Source: Hepsetus odoe
Lineage: Eukaryota > Chordata > Actinopteri > Characiformes > Hepsetidae
Direction: 5' to 3'
DNA length: 64,000 bases
Assembly (NCBI GenBank): GCA_017165825.1
Contig: CM029367.1
Coordinates: 5,259,660 to 5,323,659 of the forward strand
The position numbers and the translations under genes were made by a program. The notes under the pieces were generated by a model. The model was given only the letters and a program-made list of their open reading frames with translations. It was not told the origin of the DNA and made no database searches. Below are positions 47,651 through 57,891 of the stretch, piece by piece. The stretch's first letter is position 1; every line of letters begins with the position of its first letter.

Positions 47651-48029
47651 GCTGGGTTGAGCAACTAAAACTGCTGCTTCACCATTTAATTCTCTCTCTC
47701 ACACACGTTAAAGGAGTAATTCAGCGAAAAATCTAATTGGCATTATTGTCCCCCAAATGTAGAGAATCAGCAAAGCCATTGTGTCCAAAGTTTGTTCATT
47801 AAGATTTGCGCTGGTACTACATGGCTTGTTTTGGCAAGAAATAAAGGAACTGTCGATTTCACTGCAAACAGAAAGTTTTTACTTCACATTTTCTTTCAGA
47901 CGCATCTTAAAATGGATTTTTCTCAATCCACACACAATACCAAAAGTGTTTTATTACTTTATTATTTTTTTTAATTATCCCATCTGAAGTATTCAGATGA
48001 CCAAGTACACACTTCTAGCTGGGTTCTAA

Positions 48030-48600
48030 AGCATCCTACTTCTACCAGTTGTCCTTGAGGTCCAACAGTGCCAAGAACCCAATCGTCCAAGAACCAAAAA
48101 TGGTCACTATGAATGAGGTAAGGTTCCTCTGAGGATATGTCCGTACAGAAGGACAGCCATTAGCACAGCACCAGTTAAAAAACGACACCAGTCATTCACT
48201 ACAAGGCACGTATCTGACAGCATGATAGGTGTTTGTCTGAACAACCCTCAGACCATGAGAAATCCTTCAGTCTAAAGAAATCAACTATCAAATTGAGCAT
48301 CACGTCATTAATATCATCCCTACAGTGGTGGCTGCATCACGTTTGGGGATTATTTTCTGCAACAGAGATGAGAGACTATTTAGGATAGAGTGAAAGGTGG
48401 ACCTAGATAAATACTGAGCCATCCTGAGTGAAAACCTTCTCCAGTGCTCTGGATCTCAGGTTGGGGCTTCAGGCATCAAGGCTGGGATAGCTTCAGGAAA
48501 GCTGTGGAAGCCCTGGAGTTGTCCAGTCATAGTGCAAATCCATTATATCATTTCTATAAAGATCTGAAAATTGCTGTGCACTGACGTTCGCAACAACAGT
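48030..48600 (+). pseudogene. Relic of a Tc1-like transposase gene
   Basis: Nucleotide words of teleost Tc1-type transposase survive in order: ACAGAAGGACAGCCAT, CCTCAGACCATGAGAAAT, ATCATCCCTACAGTGGTGGC, GAAAACCTTCTCCAGTGCTC and GATCTGAAAATTGCTGTGCA. Frames are destroyed by indels, and the DDE region and termini are incomplete. Confidence 0.75.
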
Positions 48601-48660
48601 GCTGCAACAACCATCGTTTAATTGTTAATTGTTGTAAATTGGTGTATATCACGTAGAAAC

Positions 48661-49041
48661 CTAAGCTTGCTTCATTATTGTTACTGTTTGGATGAATGAA
48701 CTGAAAAAAGAACTGAATCCATTTAGAAAGTGCGAAACATTTAAAATGTTGTGTTTGCACAGGATGCCATTAGTAATGCCATCCAAACAGCTACATGCCA
48801 TGGTAATATTGGCATTTTCGGCCATGATGTTAGTCACTTGTTTATCCTTCAAATGTTTTAAATACCGAAATTTCTCTAACAGTGTGTTTCTGTCAAAATG
48901 TGGGTTTATATATTTATGAATTATATCCCAAAAATCTATATCTGGTATATCCCACCCCTGTGGTTGGGATATGGAACCCTTGATGCAACTTTCTGCCTTA
49001 TGTTTCAGTAGACAGAAGAATGATATTGGTAGAAAAATCAA
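48661..49041 (-). CDS. Hypothetical 126-aa frame with a SWIM-like CxC...CxH motif
   Basis: This minus-strand frame contains CSCLDGITNGILCKH (about residues 93-107), which fits the SWIM zinc-finger pattern CxC-x9-CxH. It is preceded by a hydrophilic stretch (FDRNTLLEKFRYLKHLKDK). No promoter, splice context or homologue is visible. It lies in the MDGA-like intron beside a Tc1 relic. It may be transposon debris or a chance frame; I do not assign a function. Confidence 0.2.
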   Translation of the reverse strand: MIFLPISFFCLLKHKAESCIKGSISQPQGWDIPDIDFWDIIHKYINPHFDRNTLLEKFRYLKHLKDKQVTNIMAENANITMACSCLDGITNGILCKHNILNVSHFLNGFSSFFSSFIQTVTIMKQA

Positions 49042-49228
49042 TAGAATATCCTGTTTGGCACCAACCTGTAATCACAATTCTAAATTACAACGGACAAAAT
49101 AGTGAAAAATTCACTAATAAAAAAAGTTAGATGCCATACTGTAACGTCTACAGACCATGAGTAACTGCATTACTGACGTCTGAGCCTCTGGTCTGCACTG
49201 ATGCTGAAGCTGAGTTCACAGTACTGAC

Positions 49229-49334
49229 CTGTTGCAGGTGGTGTCTCCTGCGTACACTTCCCTTTGGTAACCGAGACGTCATCAATAGCGATGTCCCCCT
49301 CAAAGCCGTCTCCACGGATGCCCTCAAACACCAC
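49229..49334 (-). CDS. mdga1: Penultimate coding exon of an MDGA-like gene (end of MAM domain)
   Basis: This is a 106-nt internal exon. It is preceded on the minus strand by a pyrimidine-rich tract and CAG (49337-49335), and followed by a GTCAGT donor starting at 49228. It encodes 35 residues plus one base. The peptide carries the closing signature of a MAM domain, including VVFEGIRG and GDIAIDDV, then a cysteine (KGKC). MAM domains are extracellular adhesion modules, and this motif forms their last strands. In the MDGA family the MAM domain follows the Ig and FN3-like domains and is the last domain before the GPI anchor. MDGA proteins bind neuroligins and restrain synapse formation; that role is family knowledge, not visible here. 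The exon joins in frame to 35178-35275. Upstream exons were not found in the window. The MDGA assignment rests on MAM plus a GPI tail; mdga1 over mdga2 is tentative. Confidence 0.72.
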
Positions 49335-49344
49335 CTGAAAAACA

Positions 49345-49745
49345 TGAAAGGCTACCTTCAGAAAGCCATCTGCTTTCATTCATTCTATCATCTGTCACAT
49401 ATCTGAGAAGTTTAGATCTTAAGTTAGAAAATTAGAAGAAAGTAATGCCTGTAAACATGGTACCACTTGTTTTTAATAACATCATGCTATCAGCCTATAT
49501 AATGTAAGCCTAATACACAGTCCTCCAAAGGCACTGAACAAGCAAGGCTAATTCATTTCATAGAGCTGCTGCAAGCGATATGCAACCAAATATTACGTGT
49601 AATTTCCTTTAATCTTAATTGTTTTGTTCCACTACTTCTGCTCACTTGACTCACAAGACCCAATAGAGCAGCTCTAGAGCATTGACCTCCAATCTGCTTT
49701 GGCATATATTTGCCAATATGAAGGGAAGCTTAAAAAAGTACCAAT
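49345..49745. other. Intron sequence, nothing recognised
   Basis: Unique DNA upstream of the penultimate exon. Confidence 0.5.
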
Positions 49746-49749
49746 TTTG

Positions 49750-50244
49750 TCAATGTAAACACACAGCATGGCACAATGTAAACATAACAAAATGTATCCT
49801 CTGCATTTTACCCATACACACTGTGCACCGTGCACCGGATAGCCATATCCAGCACCCAGGAAGCATTGACGGGAAGGGTACCTTGCTCAAGAATATTTAA
49901 AGGCAACATACTGGTCTGGGATTCAAAAATCACGAACTTTGCATCCTGGGGCCTAGTCCCCAGCAGTGGTGGCCTAGTGGTTATGGAATTGGCCCCAGGA
50001 TCGGAAAGTCATTGGTTATGATTAGGTTGGTTATGCTATGATTAGCAGGTTACCCTGAGATACCCTTGAGCAAAGTGCCGTCCCCATCACTGCTCCCTGG
50101 GTGCCTTAAATACCTGCCCCCTGCTGCACAATGTGCATGGGTGAAAAGCAGAGGTTGACTTTCATTGTGTCTCACTGTGCGCTGCGCTGTGTTTCACAAT
50201 CGCAAATAGTCACTTTCACCTTCACTAATCACTAGGCCACTGCT
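49750..50244 (-). repeat. SINE-A interrupted by another SINE-A
   Basis: The outer minus-strand copy runs 49750-49961 and resumes 50226-50244 (TAATCACTAGGCCACTGCT). Confidence 0.8.
49962..50225 (+). repeat. SINE-A nested within SINE-A
   Basis: Plus-strand copy from CAGCAGTGGTGGCCTAGTGG to the CACTTTCACCTTCAC tail, with a short internal duplication of GGTTATGATTAGG text near 50015-50045. Confidence 0.82.
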
Positions 50245-50249
50245 ATTTA

Positions 50250-51150
50250 TCTGGATGTAAATGCCATATGGATAAAAATGGGAAATCTGGTCTTTTATCA
50301 GATATTCATCGTTTCATCTCAAACACAAACATTTGAAGTGCACAGCAAAAACAAATGAACTGGCCTTTCTGTTGCAATTCTTTGAAGGGCAGGGTCTCAA
50401 AATGGGAAGTCGATTGTGAAATAGATACCCCCCTGGGCAAATGGCACATTTTGTTGATACAATAAGCGCATAAATAAAAAGAAACAAAGATTTACAAATG
50501 TTGGTTGCAGTAAATTGGCTGAAGATTGTAAATTCAGTGTTGCAGCGAAGCAGAAAAACATGTAGGTGTCATGCTACATCCTGCTCTCCCTGCGTACAAT
50601 ATGATAAAGACATAAACAGTTAACAACATGAACGAACATGGCGTCATACATGATTGGATTCCTTTTTTTCCCCTCCATTCTTCTTTATTCTTGATATCGA
50701 CTCAAAGACTCCATAATGATGTGTGATATTGGATTAAATCCATCTCTATTTGTTAGCAGAGGAGGAGCAGAAGTGCATTATAAGGTGAGCATAATGGAAG
50801 CAAGTGGCATGTAAACGGACTTCACACTTTCTTTTATCCACATTGCTATGCTGTTTGTCTGTAATGGTGAAATGAAGCCTCACTATTGGGAATGGGTGGC
50901 AAAACTTTCATTAACATCGGGTTCCTTCTCAGGGAGGCGTTTCATTGTGGATTTCACCTCCTTTTACTTTTTTCATGCTCTGCTGCAGTGGGCCGGACAC
51001 TGAAAGTGCCGCTGCTATTCTACCCGAGCCACAAGGCTCTGCCTTTGACTGACAGCTTAATTACATTAGGTCTGAAGCTCCCTGCACAAACCTAATCACA
51101 CACAAAGCCGTGATTCGGTCCTACGGTAACACAGCATTACTCAACCCCCC
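50250..51150. other. Intron sequence; repeat-poor block at 50920-51120
   Basis: The 50920-51120 block includes GACAGCTTAATTACATTAGG and resembles conserved non-coding DNA; unproven. PolyA run at 51155-51177. Confidence 0.3.
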
Positions 51151-51601
51151 CTCCAAAAAAAAAAAAAAAAAAAAAAACAGCATCAAAAAGGGCACTAATG
51201 CTTCAACGCATCGATAGAAAGACAGGTTTAATTCACCTGGCTTCCAGTTCGCCCAGGAACCACTTCATCAGAGCTGAATTCACATTCTTTCTCAGCTTTA
51301 TACATCTTCTGATTCCTTTTTATCGCTTCAGAAGACATGCCAAGTAGACATAGTTTGGTTTTGACTGATTTTTGGACGGGTATCTTCTCAACTGTTCAGC
51401 TTAATTTCTGCCATCTCTTGTATTTCATTAGCGCTGGAGCACAGTTGGCTTTTATTAGACTCGTTTAAAGCCGAACAAGAAACCACTTGCATGCGAATGT
51501 TCATTTGTTCGCTTATTTATGAGCCGAACCAGCCAGTAAAATGTGCTCGTTTGCGAGGGATGCGGAAACACATATCCCCTTAAAAGAGAAAAGAATGAGG
51601 G

Positions 51602-51603
<2 letters not shown>

Positions 51604-51645
<42 letters not shown>

Positions 51646-51861
51646 AGAGAAAGACAGCGAGATGAAGACACAAAAAAGAAAGAACAGAAAGACAGAAAGA
51701 AAAACAGACGGGGAGAAAGAGAGTAAGAGCAAGCAAGAGAGAGAGCGAGAGAGAATGCGAAAGAGATTGAGAGAGATGAGAGAGAGAGAGAGAGATGAAG
51801 ATAGAAAAAAGAACAGAAAGAGGCAGAAAGAAAAACAGGGGAGAAAGAGAGTAAGAGCGAG

Positions 51862-51919
<58 letters not shown>

Positions 51920-52030
51920 TGTGAATCAAAGAGAATAGAAAAGAAAAAAGAGAGAGAATGAAAGAGAGAGAAATGACGGGCAAGAAAACAAGAGAGAGAG
52001 TCAGAGAAAGAGAAAGAGAGAATGAAAGAG
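51604..52030 (+). repeat. (AT)n followed by long GA-rich purine tract
   Basis: (TA)n at 51604-51643, then nearly 390 bp of AGAGA/AAAGA text including a pure (GA)n near 51868-51915. Long open frames here are low-complexity artefacts. Confidence 0.92.
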
Positions 52031-52156
52031 AGAAAAGACGGACAAAAAAAGACCTGGCCAACTCCTTCGTGGGTGAGAAAGAAAGAAGCGCTTTCTTGTC
52101 TGAAAAATAAAATGAAAAATAAAATTCAGCAGCACTCAAACATGTTTATTAAAAAT

Positions 52157-52325
52157 GTCCATCCATCCATCCATCCATCCATCCACCCATGCTTCCATCC
52201 TTTCTTTTAACCGCTTATAATGACTAGGGTGCTGGAGCCAATCCTAGCACTTGTAGACACCCTGGACAGATCTTCCATCTCAGGCCAGACACACACAAAC
52301 ACCCTCACACACACACACACACATG

Positions 52326-52356
<31 letters not shown>

Positions 52357-52493
52357 CTCGGTGGTCCATTTAGCATCTCCAGTCCACCTGATTCACATGT
52401 CTTCAAAAACGTGAGAGAACAACACAGAGAGAACAAACTCAGAAATAACCTAAAACCTTCTCACTGAGAGGGGACACCATTAACACGACGACC
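52157..52493 (-). repeat. SINE-B copy expanded by (CATC)n and (CA)n
   Basis: CATC repeats at 52158-52186, then GGGTGCTGGAGCCAATCC, CA runs at 52303-52350, then the family order to ACCTTCTCACTGAGAGG. Confidence 0.7.
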
Positions 52494-52891
52494 CCAGGAA
52501 GGGTTAATACAAAATGCCCCAAAATAACATTTGACTCGAGTTGCGTATCCTAGGATTTAAAACAGAAAGAAAAGCATCAGCAGCCTCTGTGCCGTGGACG
52601 GCTCTCCACTGCAGGTTTTCTTTACTACTAGAGGAAGAGAGAAGCAGAAAGATGAGGAGGATAGGGGAAGAGAGGGAGCATATTAATGTCATATTTGTAT
52701 TCATATGAAAAAGTGAAGTGCGCATCTCTTTGAGGGATCTGGCCTTGTCTTGTTAAGGGCCCTTCATGCCAGACAGAAGAAACAGACAAGGCCAAGGTCA
52801 AGCCTCCTGACCTCTGCTGACCGCAGAGCAAGTGTCTCTGCAAAAATACTTTTGACCTCTGAGCTCTCCAGCCTCTCCAATTATAAACACA

Positions 52892-52904
52892 GTGCGCGCG
52901 CACG

Positions 52905-52966
<62 letters not shown>
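52892..52966 (+). repeat. (CA)n microsatellite with CG-rich start
   Basis: GCGCGCGCACGCACGC lead followed by about 30 CA units. Confidence 0.95.
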
Positions 52967-52967
<1 letters not shown>

Positions 52968-53044
52968 ACTTTTCTCCTAGCCCTTAGCTTAATCCCTACC
53001 TACACCTTGGAATAACTTAATGAAATGAGAGAAGACTTGAATGC

Positions 53045-53045
<1 letters not shown>

Positions 53046-53088
<43 letters not shown>

Positions 53089-53093
53089 AGAGA

Positions 53094-53142
<49 letters not shown>

Positions 53143-53174
53143 TGTGTGTGTGTGTGTGCGTGTGTGTGTGCGCG
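53046..53174 (+). repeat. (GA)n(GT)n compound microsatellite
   Basis: About 95 bp GA followed by GT with GC steps; 80 bp from the CA tract. Confidence 0.95.
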
Positions 53175-53259
53175 CTACAGTGTCAGAGGTTGGTAATAGA
53201 CTGCGCTGCTCGTTTGCGAGGAGGTGGGCTAATTTGATTTGGCTGAGGGGTGAAGGCAT

Positions 53260-53638
53260 GTTCGTGAGTCTAAGCCAGGCTCTCTCGCCCCACTAATTGG
53301 CCACCGGGCCACCGAGGAGAATGAGAGACAGTAAAAACATCACAGCAATGTCAAACAGCGGCTCATAAAAATGCCTGTTTGTATGAAAACACACTGCCAC
53401 GACAGATACAAGCACCCGCAGACCTTTTCGTTTGACTCGGAACACACACTAATTAAGCGAGGGGCCAACAGAAATCACCAAAGGGCGTTTGCACTTTTTT
53501 CATCTGCTGTTCTCACCAGATTCATTAAATCATTAAATATACCAATCCGTCATCATCGGCACAATATCGGTAAGCATTTCATCCTCACGGTTGGGGTCAG
53601 CGATGCTTTGTGGCTTCAGAAACCTCCATGGGATAAAT
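53260..53638. other. Repeat-poor block, possible conserved non-coding DNA
   Basis: Contains CACTAATTGGCCACCGG and ACTAATTAAGCGAGG. No exon seen. Confidence 0.25.
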
Positions 53639-53639
53639 A

Positions 53640-54340
53640 GCATGTTCTTTTCGTTCTTTCTCTTTCGGTTTCTCCTGTTAGGGGTCTCCAGGGTGGACCA
53701 TACAGCTCCATTTGTCCTCCACATCTTCCTCTCTCACTCCTACCGCCTGCATGTCCTCTCTCAGCACATCCATAAACCTCCTCTTTGGCCTTCCTCTTCT
53801 TCTCCTTCTTCTCCATGCTCAACGTTTACTTTTATAGCATTTAGCAGAAGCGCTTCATTTCCACACCTGTGACCTGCTAAAATAAGCAGCTGTTGAGTAA
53901 CTGTTAAGCCCTATCACTAAATAAGACATTATCTACAATTCACCCAGCTTTTAGAAGTTAAGTGACAAAGGCTTTTTTTTTTTTAGAAGAAAGTGCAGAA
54001 AAATATAAGTGTAGAGCTTGGTTAGTCCCCCAGGTATTCCTTGAAGAAGTGGGACTTCAGATAATGCTTGAAAACAGCACGTTATTCAGCAGTTCTGACC
54101 ACAAGAGGAGGCAGGACTGAGAAGAGTCTCAGTGTGTGTCTTCCTCTTCTCTTGAGGAGAGGAGGTTCAAGGTGAGCAGTGCTTGATGTTCTGACGGAAC
54201 GAGATGCATCCTTCTCCCAGCATACTCCTCGTCTCTCAGTCTCACCTTCCTGACTTTGTCACCAAATCGTCCAGTTAGAGCTGTCCTTCTAATATACTCA
54301 GTCCTAATCCTGTCCGCCATCGTCACTCCAAGCAATTAGC
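53640..54340 (-). pseudogene. LINE 3' fragment split by an insertion
   Basis: 54203-54340 encodes the upstream part (MADRIRTEYIRRTA, FGDKVRKVRLRDEEYAGRRM). 53640-53824 encodes the downstream part (EKKEKKRKAKEEVYG, ERGHAGG). The roughly 380 bp between is the repeat at 53826-54202. Confidence 0.75.
53826..54202 (+). repeat. Dispersed repeat inserted in the LINE fragment
   Basis: Starts TTTATAGCATTTAGCAGAAGCGC and continues through GAAGAAGTGGGACTTCAG, CACAAGAGGAGGCAGGACTG and GAGAAGAGTCTCAG, words found in an old repeat common in fish. Compare 7640-7960. Confidence 0.6.
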
Positions 54341-54429
54341 ATCTTTAAGTCACAAAGGTCTCCATGAAGAGTCTCTCACTGTCAGATTTCAAATGTTATT
54401 CAAAGTGTCATCAATCAATGCAACAACTT

Positions 54430-54660
54430 CATCGCTAGCCTAGTCATTAGGGACTGGGCTCCATAACTGAAAGGTTATGGGTTCCAATCCCAGATCAGTA
54501 GGTTGCCCTGAGGTATCCTCGAGCAAGGAACTATCCCCATCACTGCTCCAAGGGCACTGGATATGGTTGTTCACTGCTGCTAGGTGTGTGTGGGTGAAAT
54601 ACAAGGAGTTATTGTGGTTCACTGTGTGCAGACAAGGGCAAATAGTCACTTTCACTTCAG
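54430..54660 (+). repeat. SINE-A copy
   Basis: CTAGCCTAGTCATTAGGGAC head, GCCCTGAGGTATCCTCGAGC core, AATAGTCACTTTCACTTC tail. Confidence 0.78.
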
Positions 54661-54679
54661 TTTAAAATAAAGCAGGTTA

Positions 54680-57530
54680 TTGCACATTCAGGAAAAGAAC
54701 AAGGACGCAGCACGAGCAAACAGCTTGGCGGTGGCCATAATTGGTGGGCTAAGTCTTTGCTTTTCGGTCATTCCATGAATGTATTTATTCTCTCTGTCTT
54801 TCTTGTTTGCCGCATGCAAATCCTCTCGTCTAACAGGCCGAGTGTAGAGTGCATTAGCAGCTTTGACCTCATTACGGGGGAAGGAGCTCATTCACTCCAC
54901 ACACACGGGCCTTCGAAACAGACTCGGGCGACTCCGGGCTAATGCAAGGAAGCCATTATTCTCATCGTTTGAGTGGCCTTTAGTGTATGTAAGTACATGT
55001 ATCGCCATTTTTTAATGGGGAGCGAGCGCTCACTTGTTTGTGAGCGAACGAACGAGAGGGAGGGAGAGGGAGAAGTTAATTAGCGCCAGCGGCTGTTGAA
55101 GGTTATGAAAGAGTTGTGGTGAAGCTTAAGGCCCCTTGTGTATTCCTACCTCCATCCACGGAAAAAGAGAGAAATGGGGAAAGAGATGGACCATTAAAAA
55201 AAGGTAACAGGAAAGAAAACACTGGAGATGAATGAGTGAGGAGAAAGGATAATGGATGGAGGAGCAAGCTCAGAGGGCCTGACAAGGGAGGGAAAAAAAA
55301 GAGAGATAGATGTACCAAAAAACAAGTCCACAAAGAGGAGGAGAAGGGACGAGAGGTTCGCGTCTATCTTTTCAGAAAATCATAATTATGCTGAGCTAAT
55401 TACCGGCTGTCCCTCGTTCCCCCTTCTTTTTTTCTTTTTTTTTTTGGAGCTCTTTCGCTTTTGTCATCATCTTGCCTCCCTTGACGGCAGCTCTTAAAAG
55501 TGCTGGCCTCAGTCTGTTTTGGTGCTGCAGGAGCCCGATAGGAGGAGCGTGACACAAATGCTTCCAAAACGTAGACTTTAATACCTGCACTGATGCATGG
55601 AGGCCCGCAGGGGCCGACTTTGATGCCGCGCCCTGGCACCGAGGCATAGAATTATGGGTGAAGTGTGATCTGGGCTGTTTTCACATGCGGCGGGCCAACA
55701 CGGCCGATACAAGTAGACTCCGGGGCGTTCTGTCCACTCTATAAAGGGTTTTATTTTAGCAACGTACCATGAAAAAAAGAAAGACAACATCAATAGCAAT
55801 TTAAAAGTCTCTTCAACTTTTAATCATGCGGCTCTGAATAAGCGATCAAAGTCGCTGAGATTACAGCCAGGTACGATTAAAAGGATCTGTAAAACAGAAC
55901 GACTGCATGGCAAACCTTACCCAGCGCACCGACTCATCTTAACTGCTGCACAAATGAGCTTGCGTCTGGCAGGGAGCAATTAAAGCCATGCCAAAGGAGG
56001 AGATAATGTAGCGAAGGGCTAGTGCAAGCACCACTGTTTGTTTCAATAACTTTTATAACCAGAGAGGAAGCGTTAGAATATTTTAACTGCATGCCCCATG
56101 TGATGAACCCCTAACACCAGAGGTTCAGGCATTAGTGAGAATGCGCTGCTAATCAAAGATAATTGTCCTAAATTGCATTATAATCTCTTGAACTTCAGTT
56201 ACTTTTGGAATTTTTATTAGGCGTTAATTACTACAAATTACCTGGTAATTACTATACTTATTCTTACTTAGCATTACCCAGTTGCTTCCACTGGATACAA
56301 CAATCCCAGCCCTAAAGAGCCTGCGCTGGTGTCATAGTTTTGTGATGATACATGGTTCCTGTTTACTGAGATGTTGGAAAAAAGTCCTAATGATGCACTT
56401 AAATTTTAAGTAAAGGAGCGCATTTAAAAATGCTGGTGGCAGAAAAGATTTTTTCCATGATGCCAACCATTTTTAATGAGGTGTGAGTGTGAAAAACCTT
56501 TCCAGTTCCAATTTTTGGAAGAAAATGCAAAGAAAACACATGTACTGCACCCTAAGCTGCAATTCCTGGACCCTTAGCTGAGCTTTGAAGACCATCTCAA
56601 GGCGTAGAATAAAGAATTGGTGAGTTAAATAATGGGAATGCCTTTAAAATCCATCAAATATGTGGGTTAACTCTGGGAATTGAGATGATTATTATCGCTG
56701 TTCAGTCTTAAGTCAATGGTTTAGGAAACGCAAGTGAATGTTGTGCATCTGTGTACCGGCCTGTCTTCACTGTATTTGAAGGTGTTGGGAAATCGACTGC
56801 CAATATTAAAACTGCTTCATCGTAAGGATATTTAACTTAAGGTTCTTCTACCATGAAGTCAGATATAAAAAATCACAAGTACAAATAGAAAAAAAGCTTG
56901 AAACACAGTGATGAAAAGTGACTTAGTCATGGAGATGTAAATGACCCCAGGGCAAAACAGCAGCATGCTTTTTCCTCCCATTTTTAATTTTTAAAGCTAT
57001 TTCTCATGCTTATTTCTTTTGGCAGTTCACATTTTCTTTGGAAGAACACATACATTATGAGCTTACTTGCTTACTAACGTTTCTTCTCAGCACATGCAGC
57101 ACATCTGCATGCTTAAGACAAATGAGGTGGATTTTTCAACCATACGAAACAACTCTCTCACATTCATTGCCTACTGACAGGCTTGCTGGTCATTGAAGAT
57201 GTCGACTAATAATTCTATACGTCTACCCACATTTCACCTCAAATTTCATAATGTCTTCCCTGATTACTCTGGATACAATACAGCTAAATAAAAAGAATAT
57301 GTGAATTTGTCGTAGCACTTGAAAGTTACCTGTAATGTAAGATCAATAGACAAAACTAAACAAGGAAAAAAAAGCTAAGCTGTGCACAAAAAGGCAGATT
57401 GTACTAAACCATCAATCCTTAATTGTGAGATCAGATTAGCATGGCATTTTCATATTTTTAAAGCTCTAGAATCAGACTAGATGGCAAAAAGCTGAGGAGA
57501 GATCTTTTAATGGTGTAGCAGGTGGCCAAT
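54680..57530. other. Longest repeat-poor intron stretch; candidate conserved elements
   Basis: No transposon recognised across about 2.8 kb. 54680-55030 includes an octamer-like ATGCAAAT, TAATTGGTGGG and CATTACGGGGGAAGG. 55480-56100 is also balanced in composition. Overlapping short frames (55396-55799 -) lack domains. Regulatory content is inferred only from the repeat exclusion. Confidence 0.3.
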
Positions 57531-57742
57531 GGGGCAGCAGTGGCTTAGTATTTAAGGAGTTGGCCCCAGGATTGGAAGGTTGTGGCTATGAATCCCAGAC
57601 CAGTATGTTGCCCTGAGGTAACCTTGAGCAAGGTACTGTCCCCATGACTGGATATGCTGCCCACTGCTTCATGGTGTGTGTGGGTTAAAAGCAATGATTT
57701 TATGCTTTGTATTCAAAATTACAAATAGTCACTTTCACTTTC
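57531..57742 (+). repeat. SINE-A copy, near full length
   Basis: GGGGCAGCAGTGGCTTAGTA to AATAGTCACTTTCACTTTC. Confidence 0.82.
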
Positions 57743-57891
57743 AAAAGATGAATATGTCGAGTTTCGGCTTTTACGTCCTGGTTTTAAATCTATATATTTT
57801 AAATAACACCTTTAGTATCTGCCAATCAGAGGTCATTATGGGAGGGATAAATTAAAATGTGATTGTTAGGTTTCATAGGTTGAAAAAATAA

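Larger units (their letters stand above)
35276..49228 (-). other. Last intron of the MDGA-like gene
   Basis: This 13,953-bp GT-AG intron is inferred from the two in-frame exons. It contains SINEs, a decayed LINE at 42305-45205 in the same orientation as the gene, a solo LTR, a Tc1-like relic, a purine-rich tract and a GC-rich island. Stretches not listed separately (36380-38340, 39780-40690, 41300-42300, 45210-46650) show nothing I recognise beyond A/T-rich unique sequence. Confidence 0.65.

Noticed and set aside
51513..52139. 208-aa minus-strand frame rich in Ser/Leu
   Set aside because: Translation of the GA/TC microsatellite tract.
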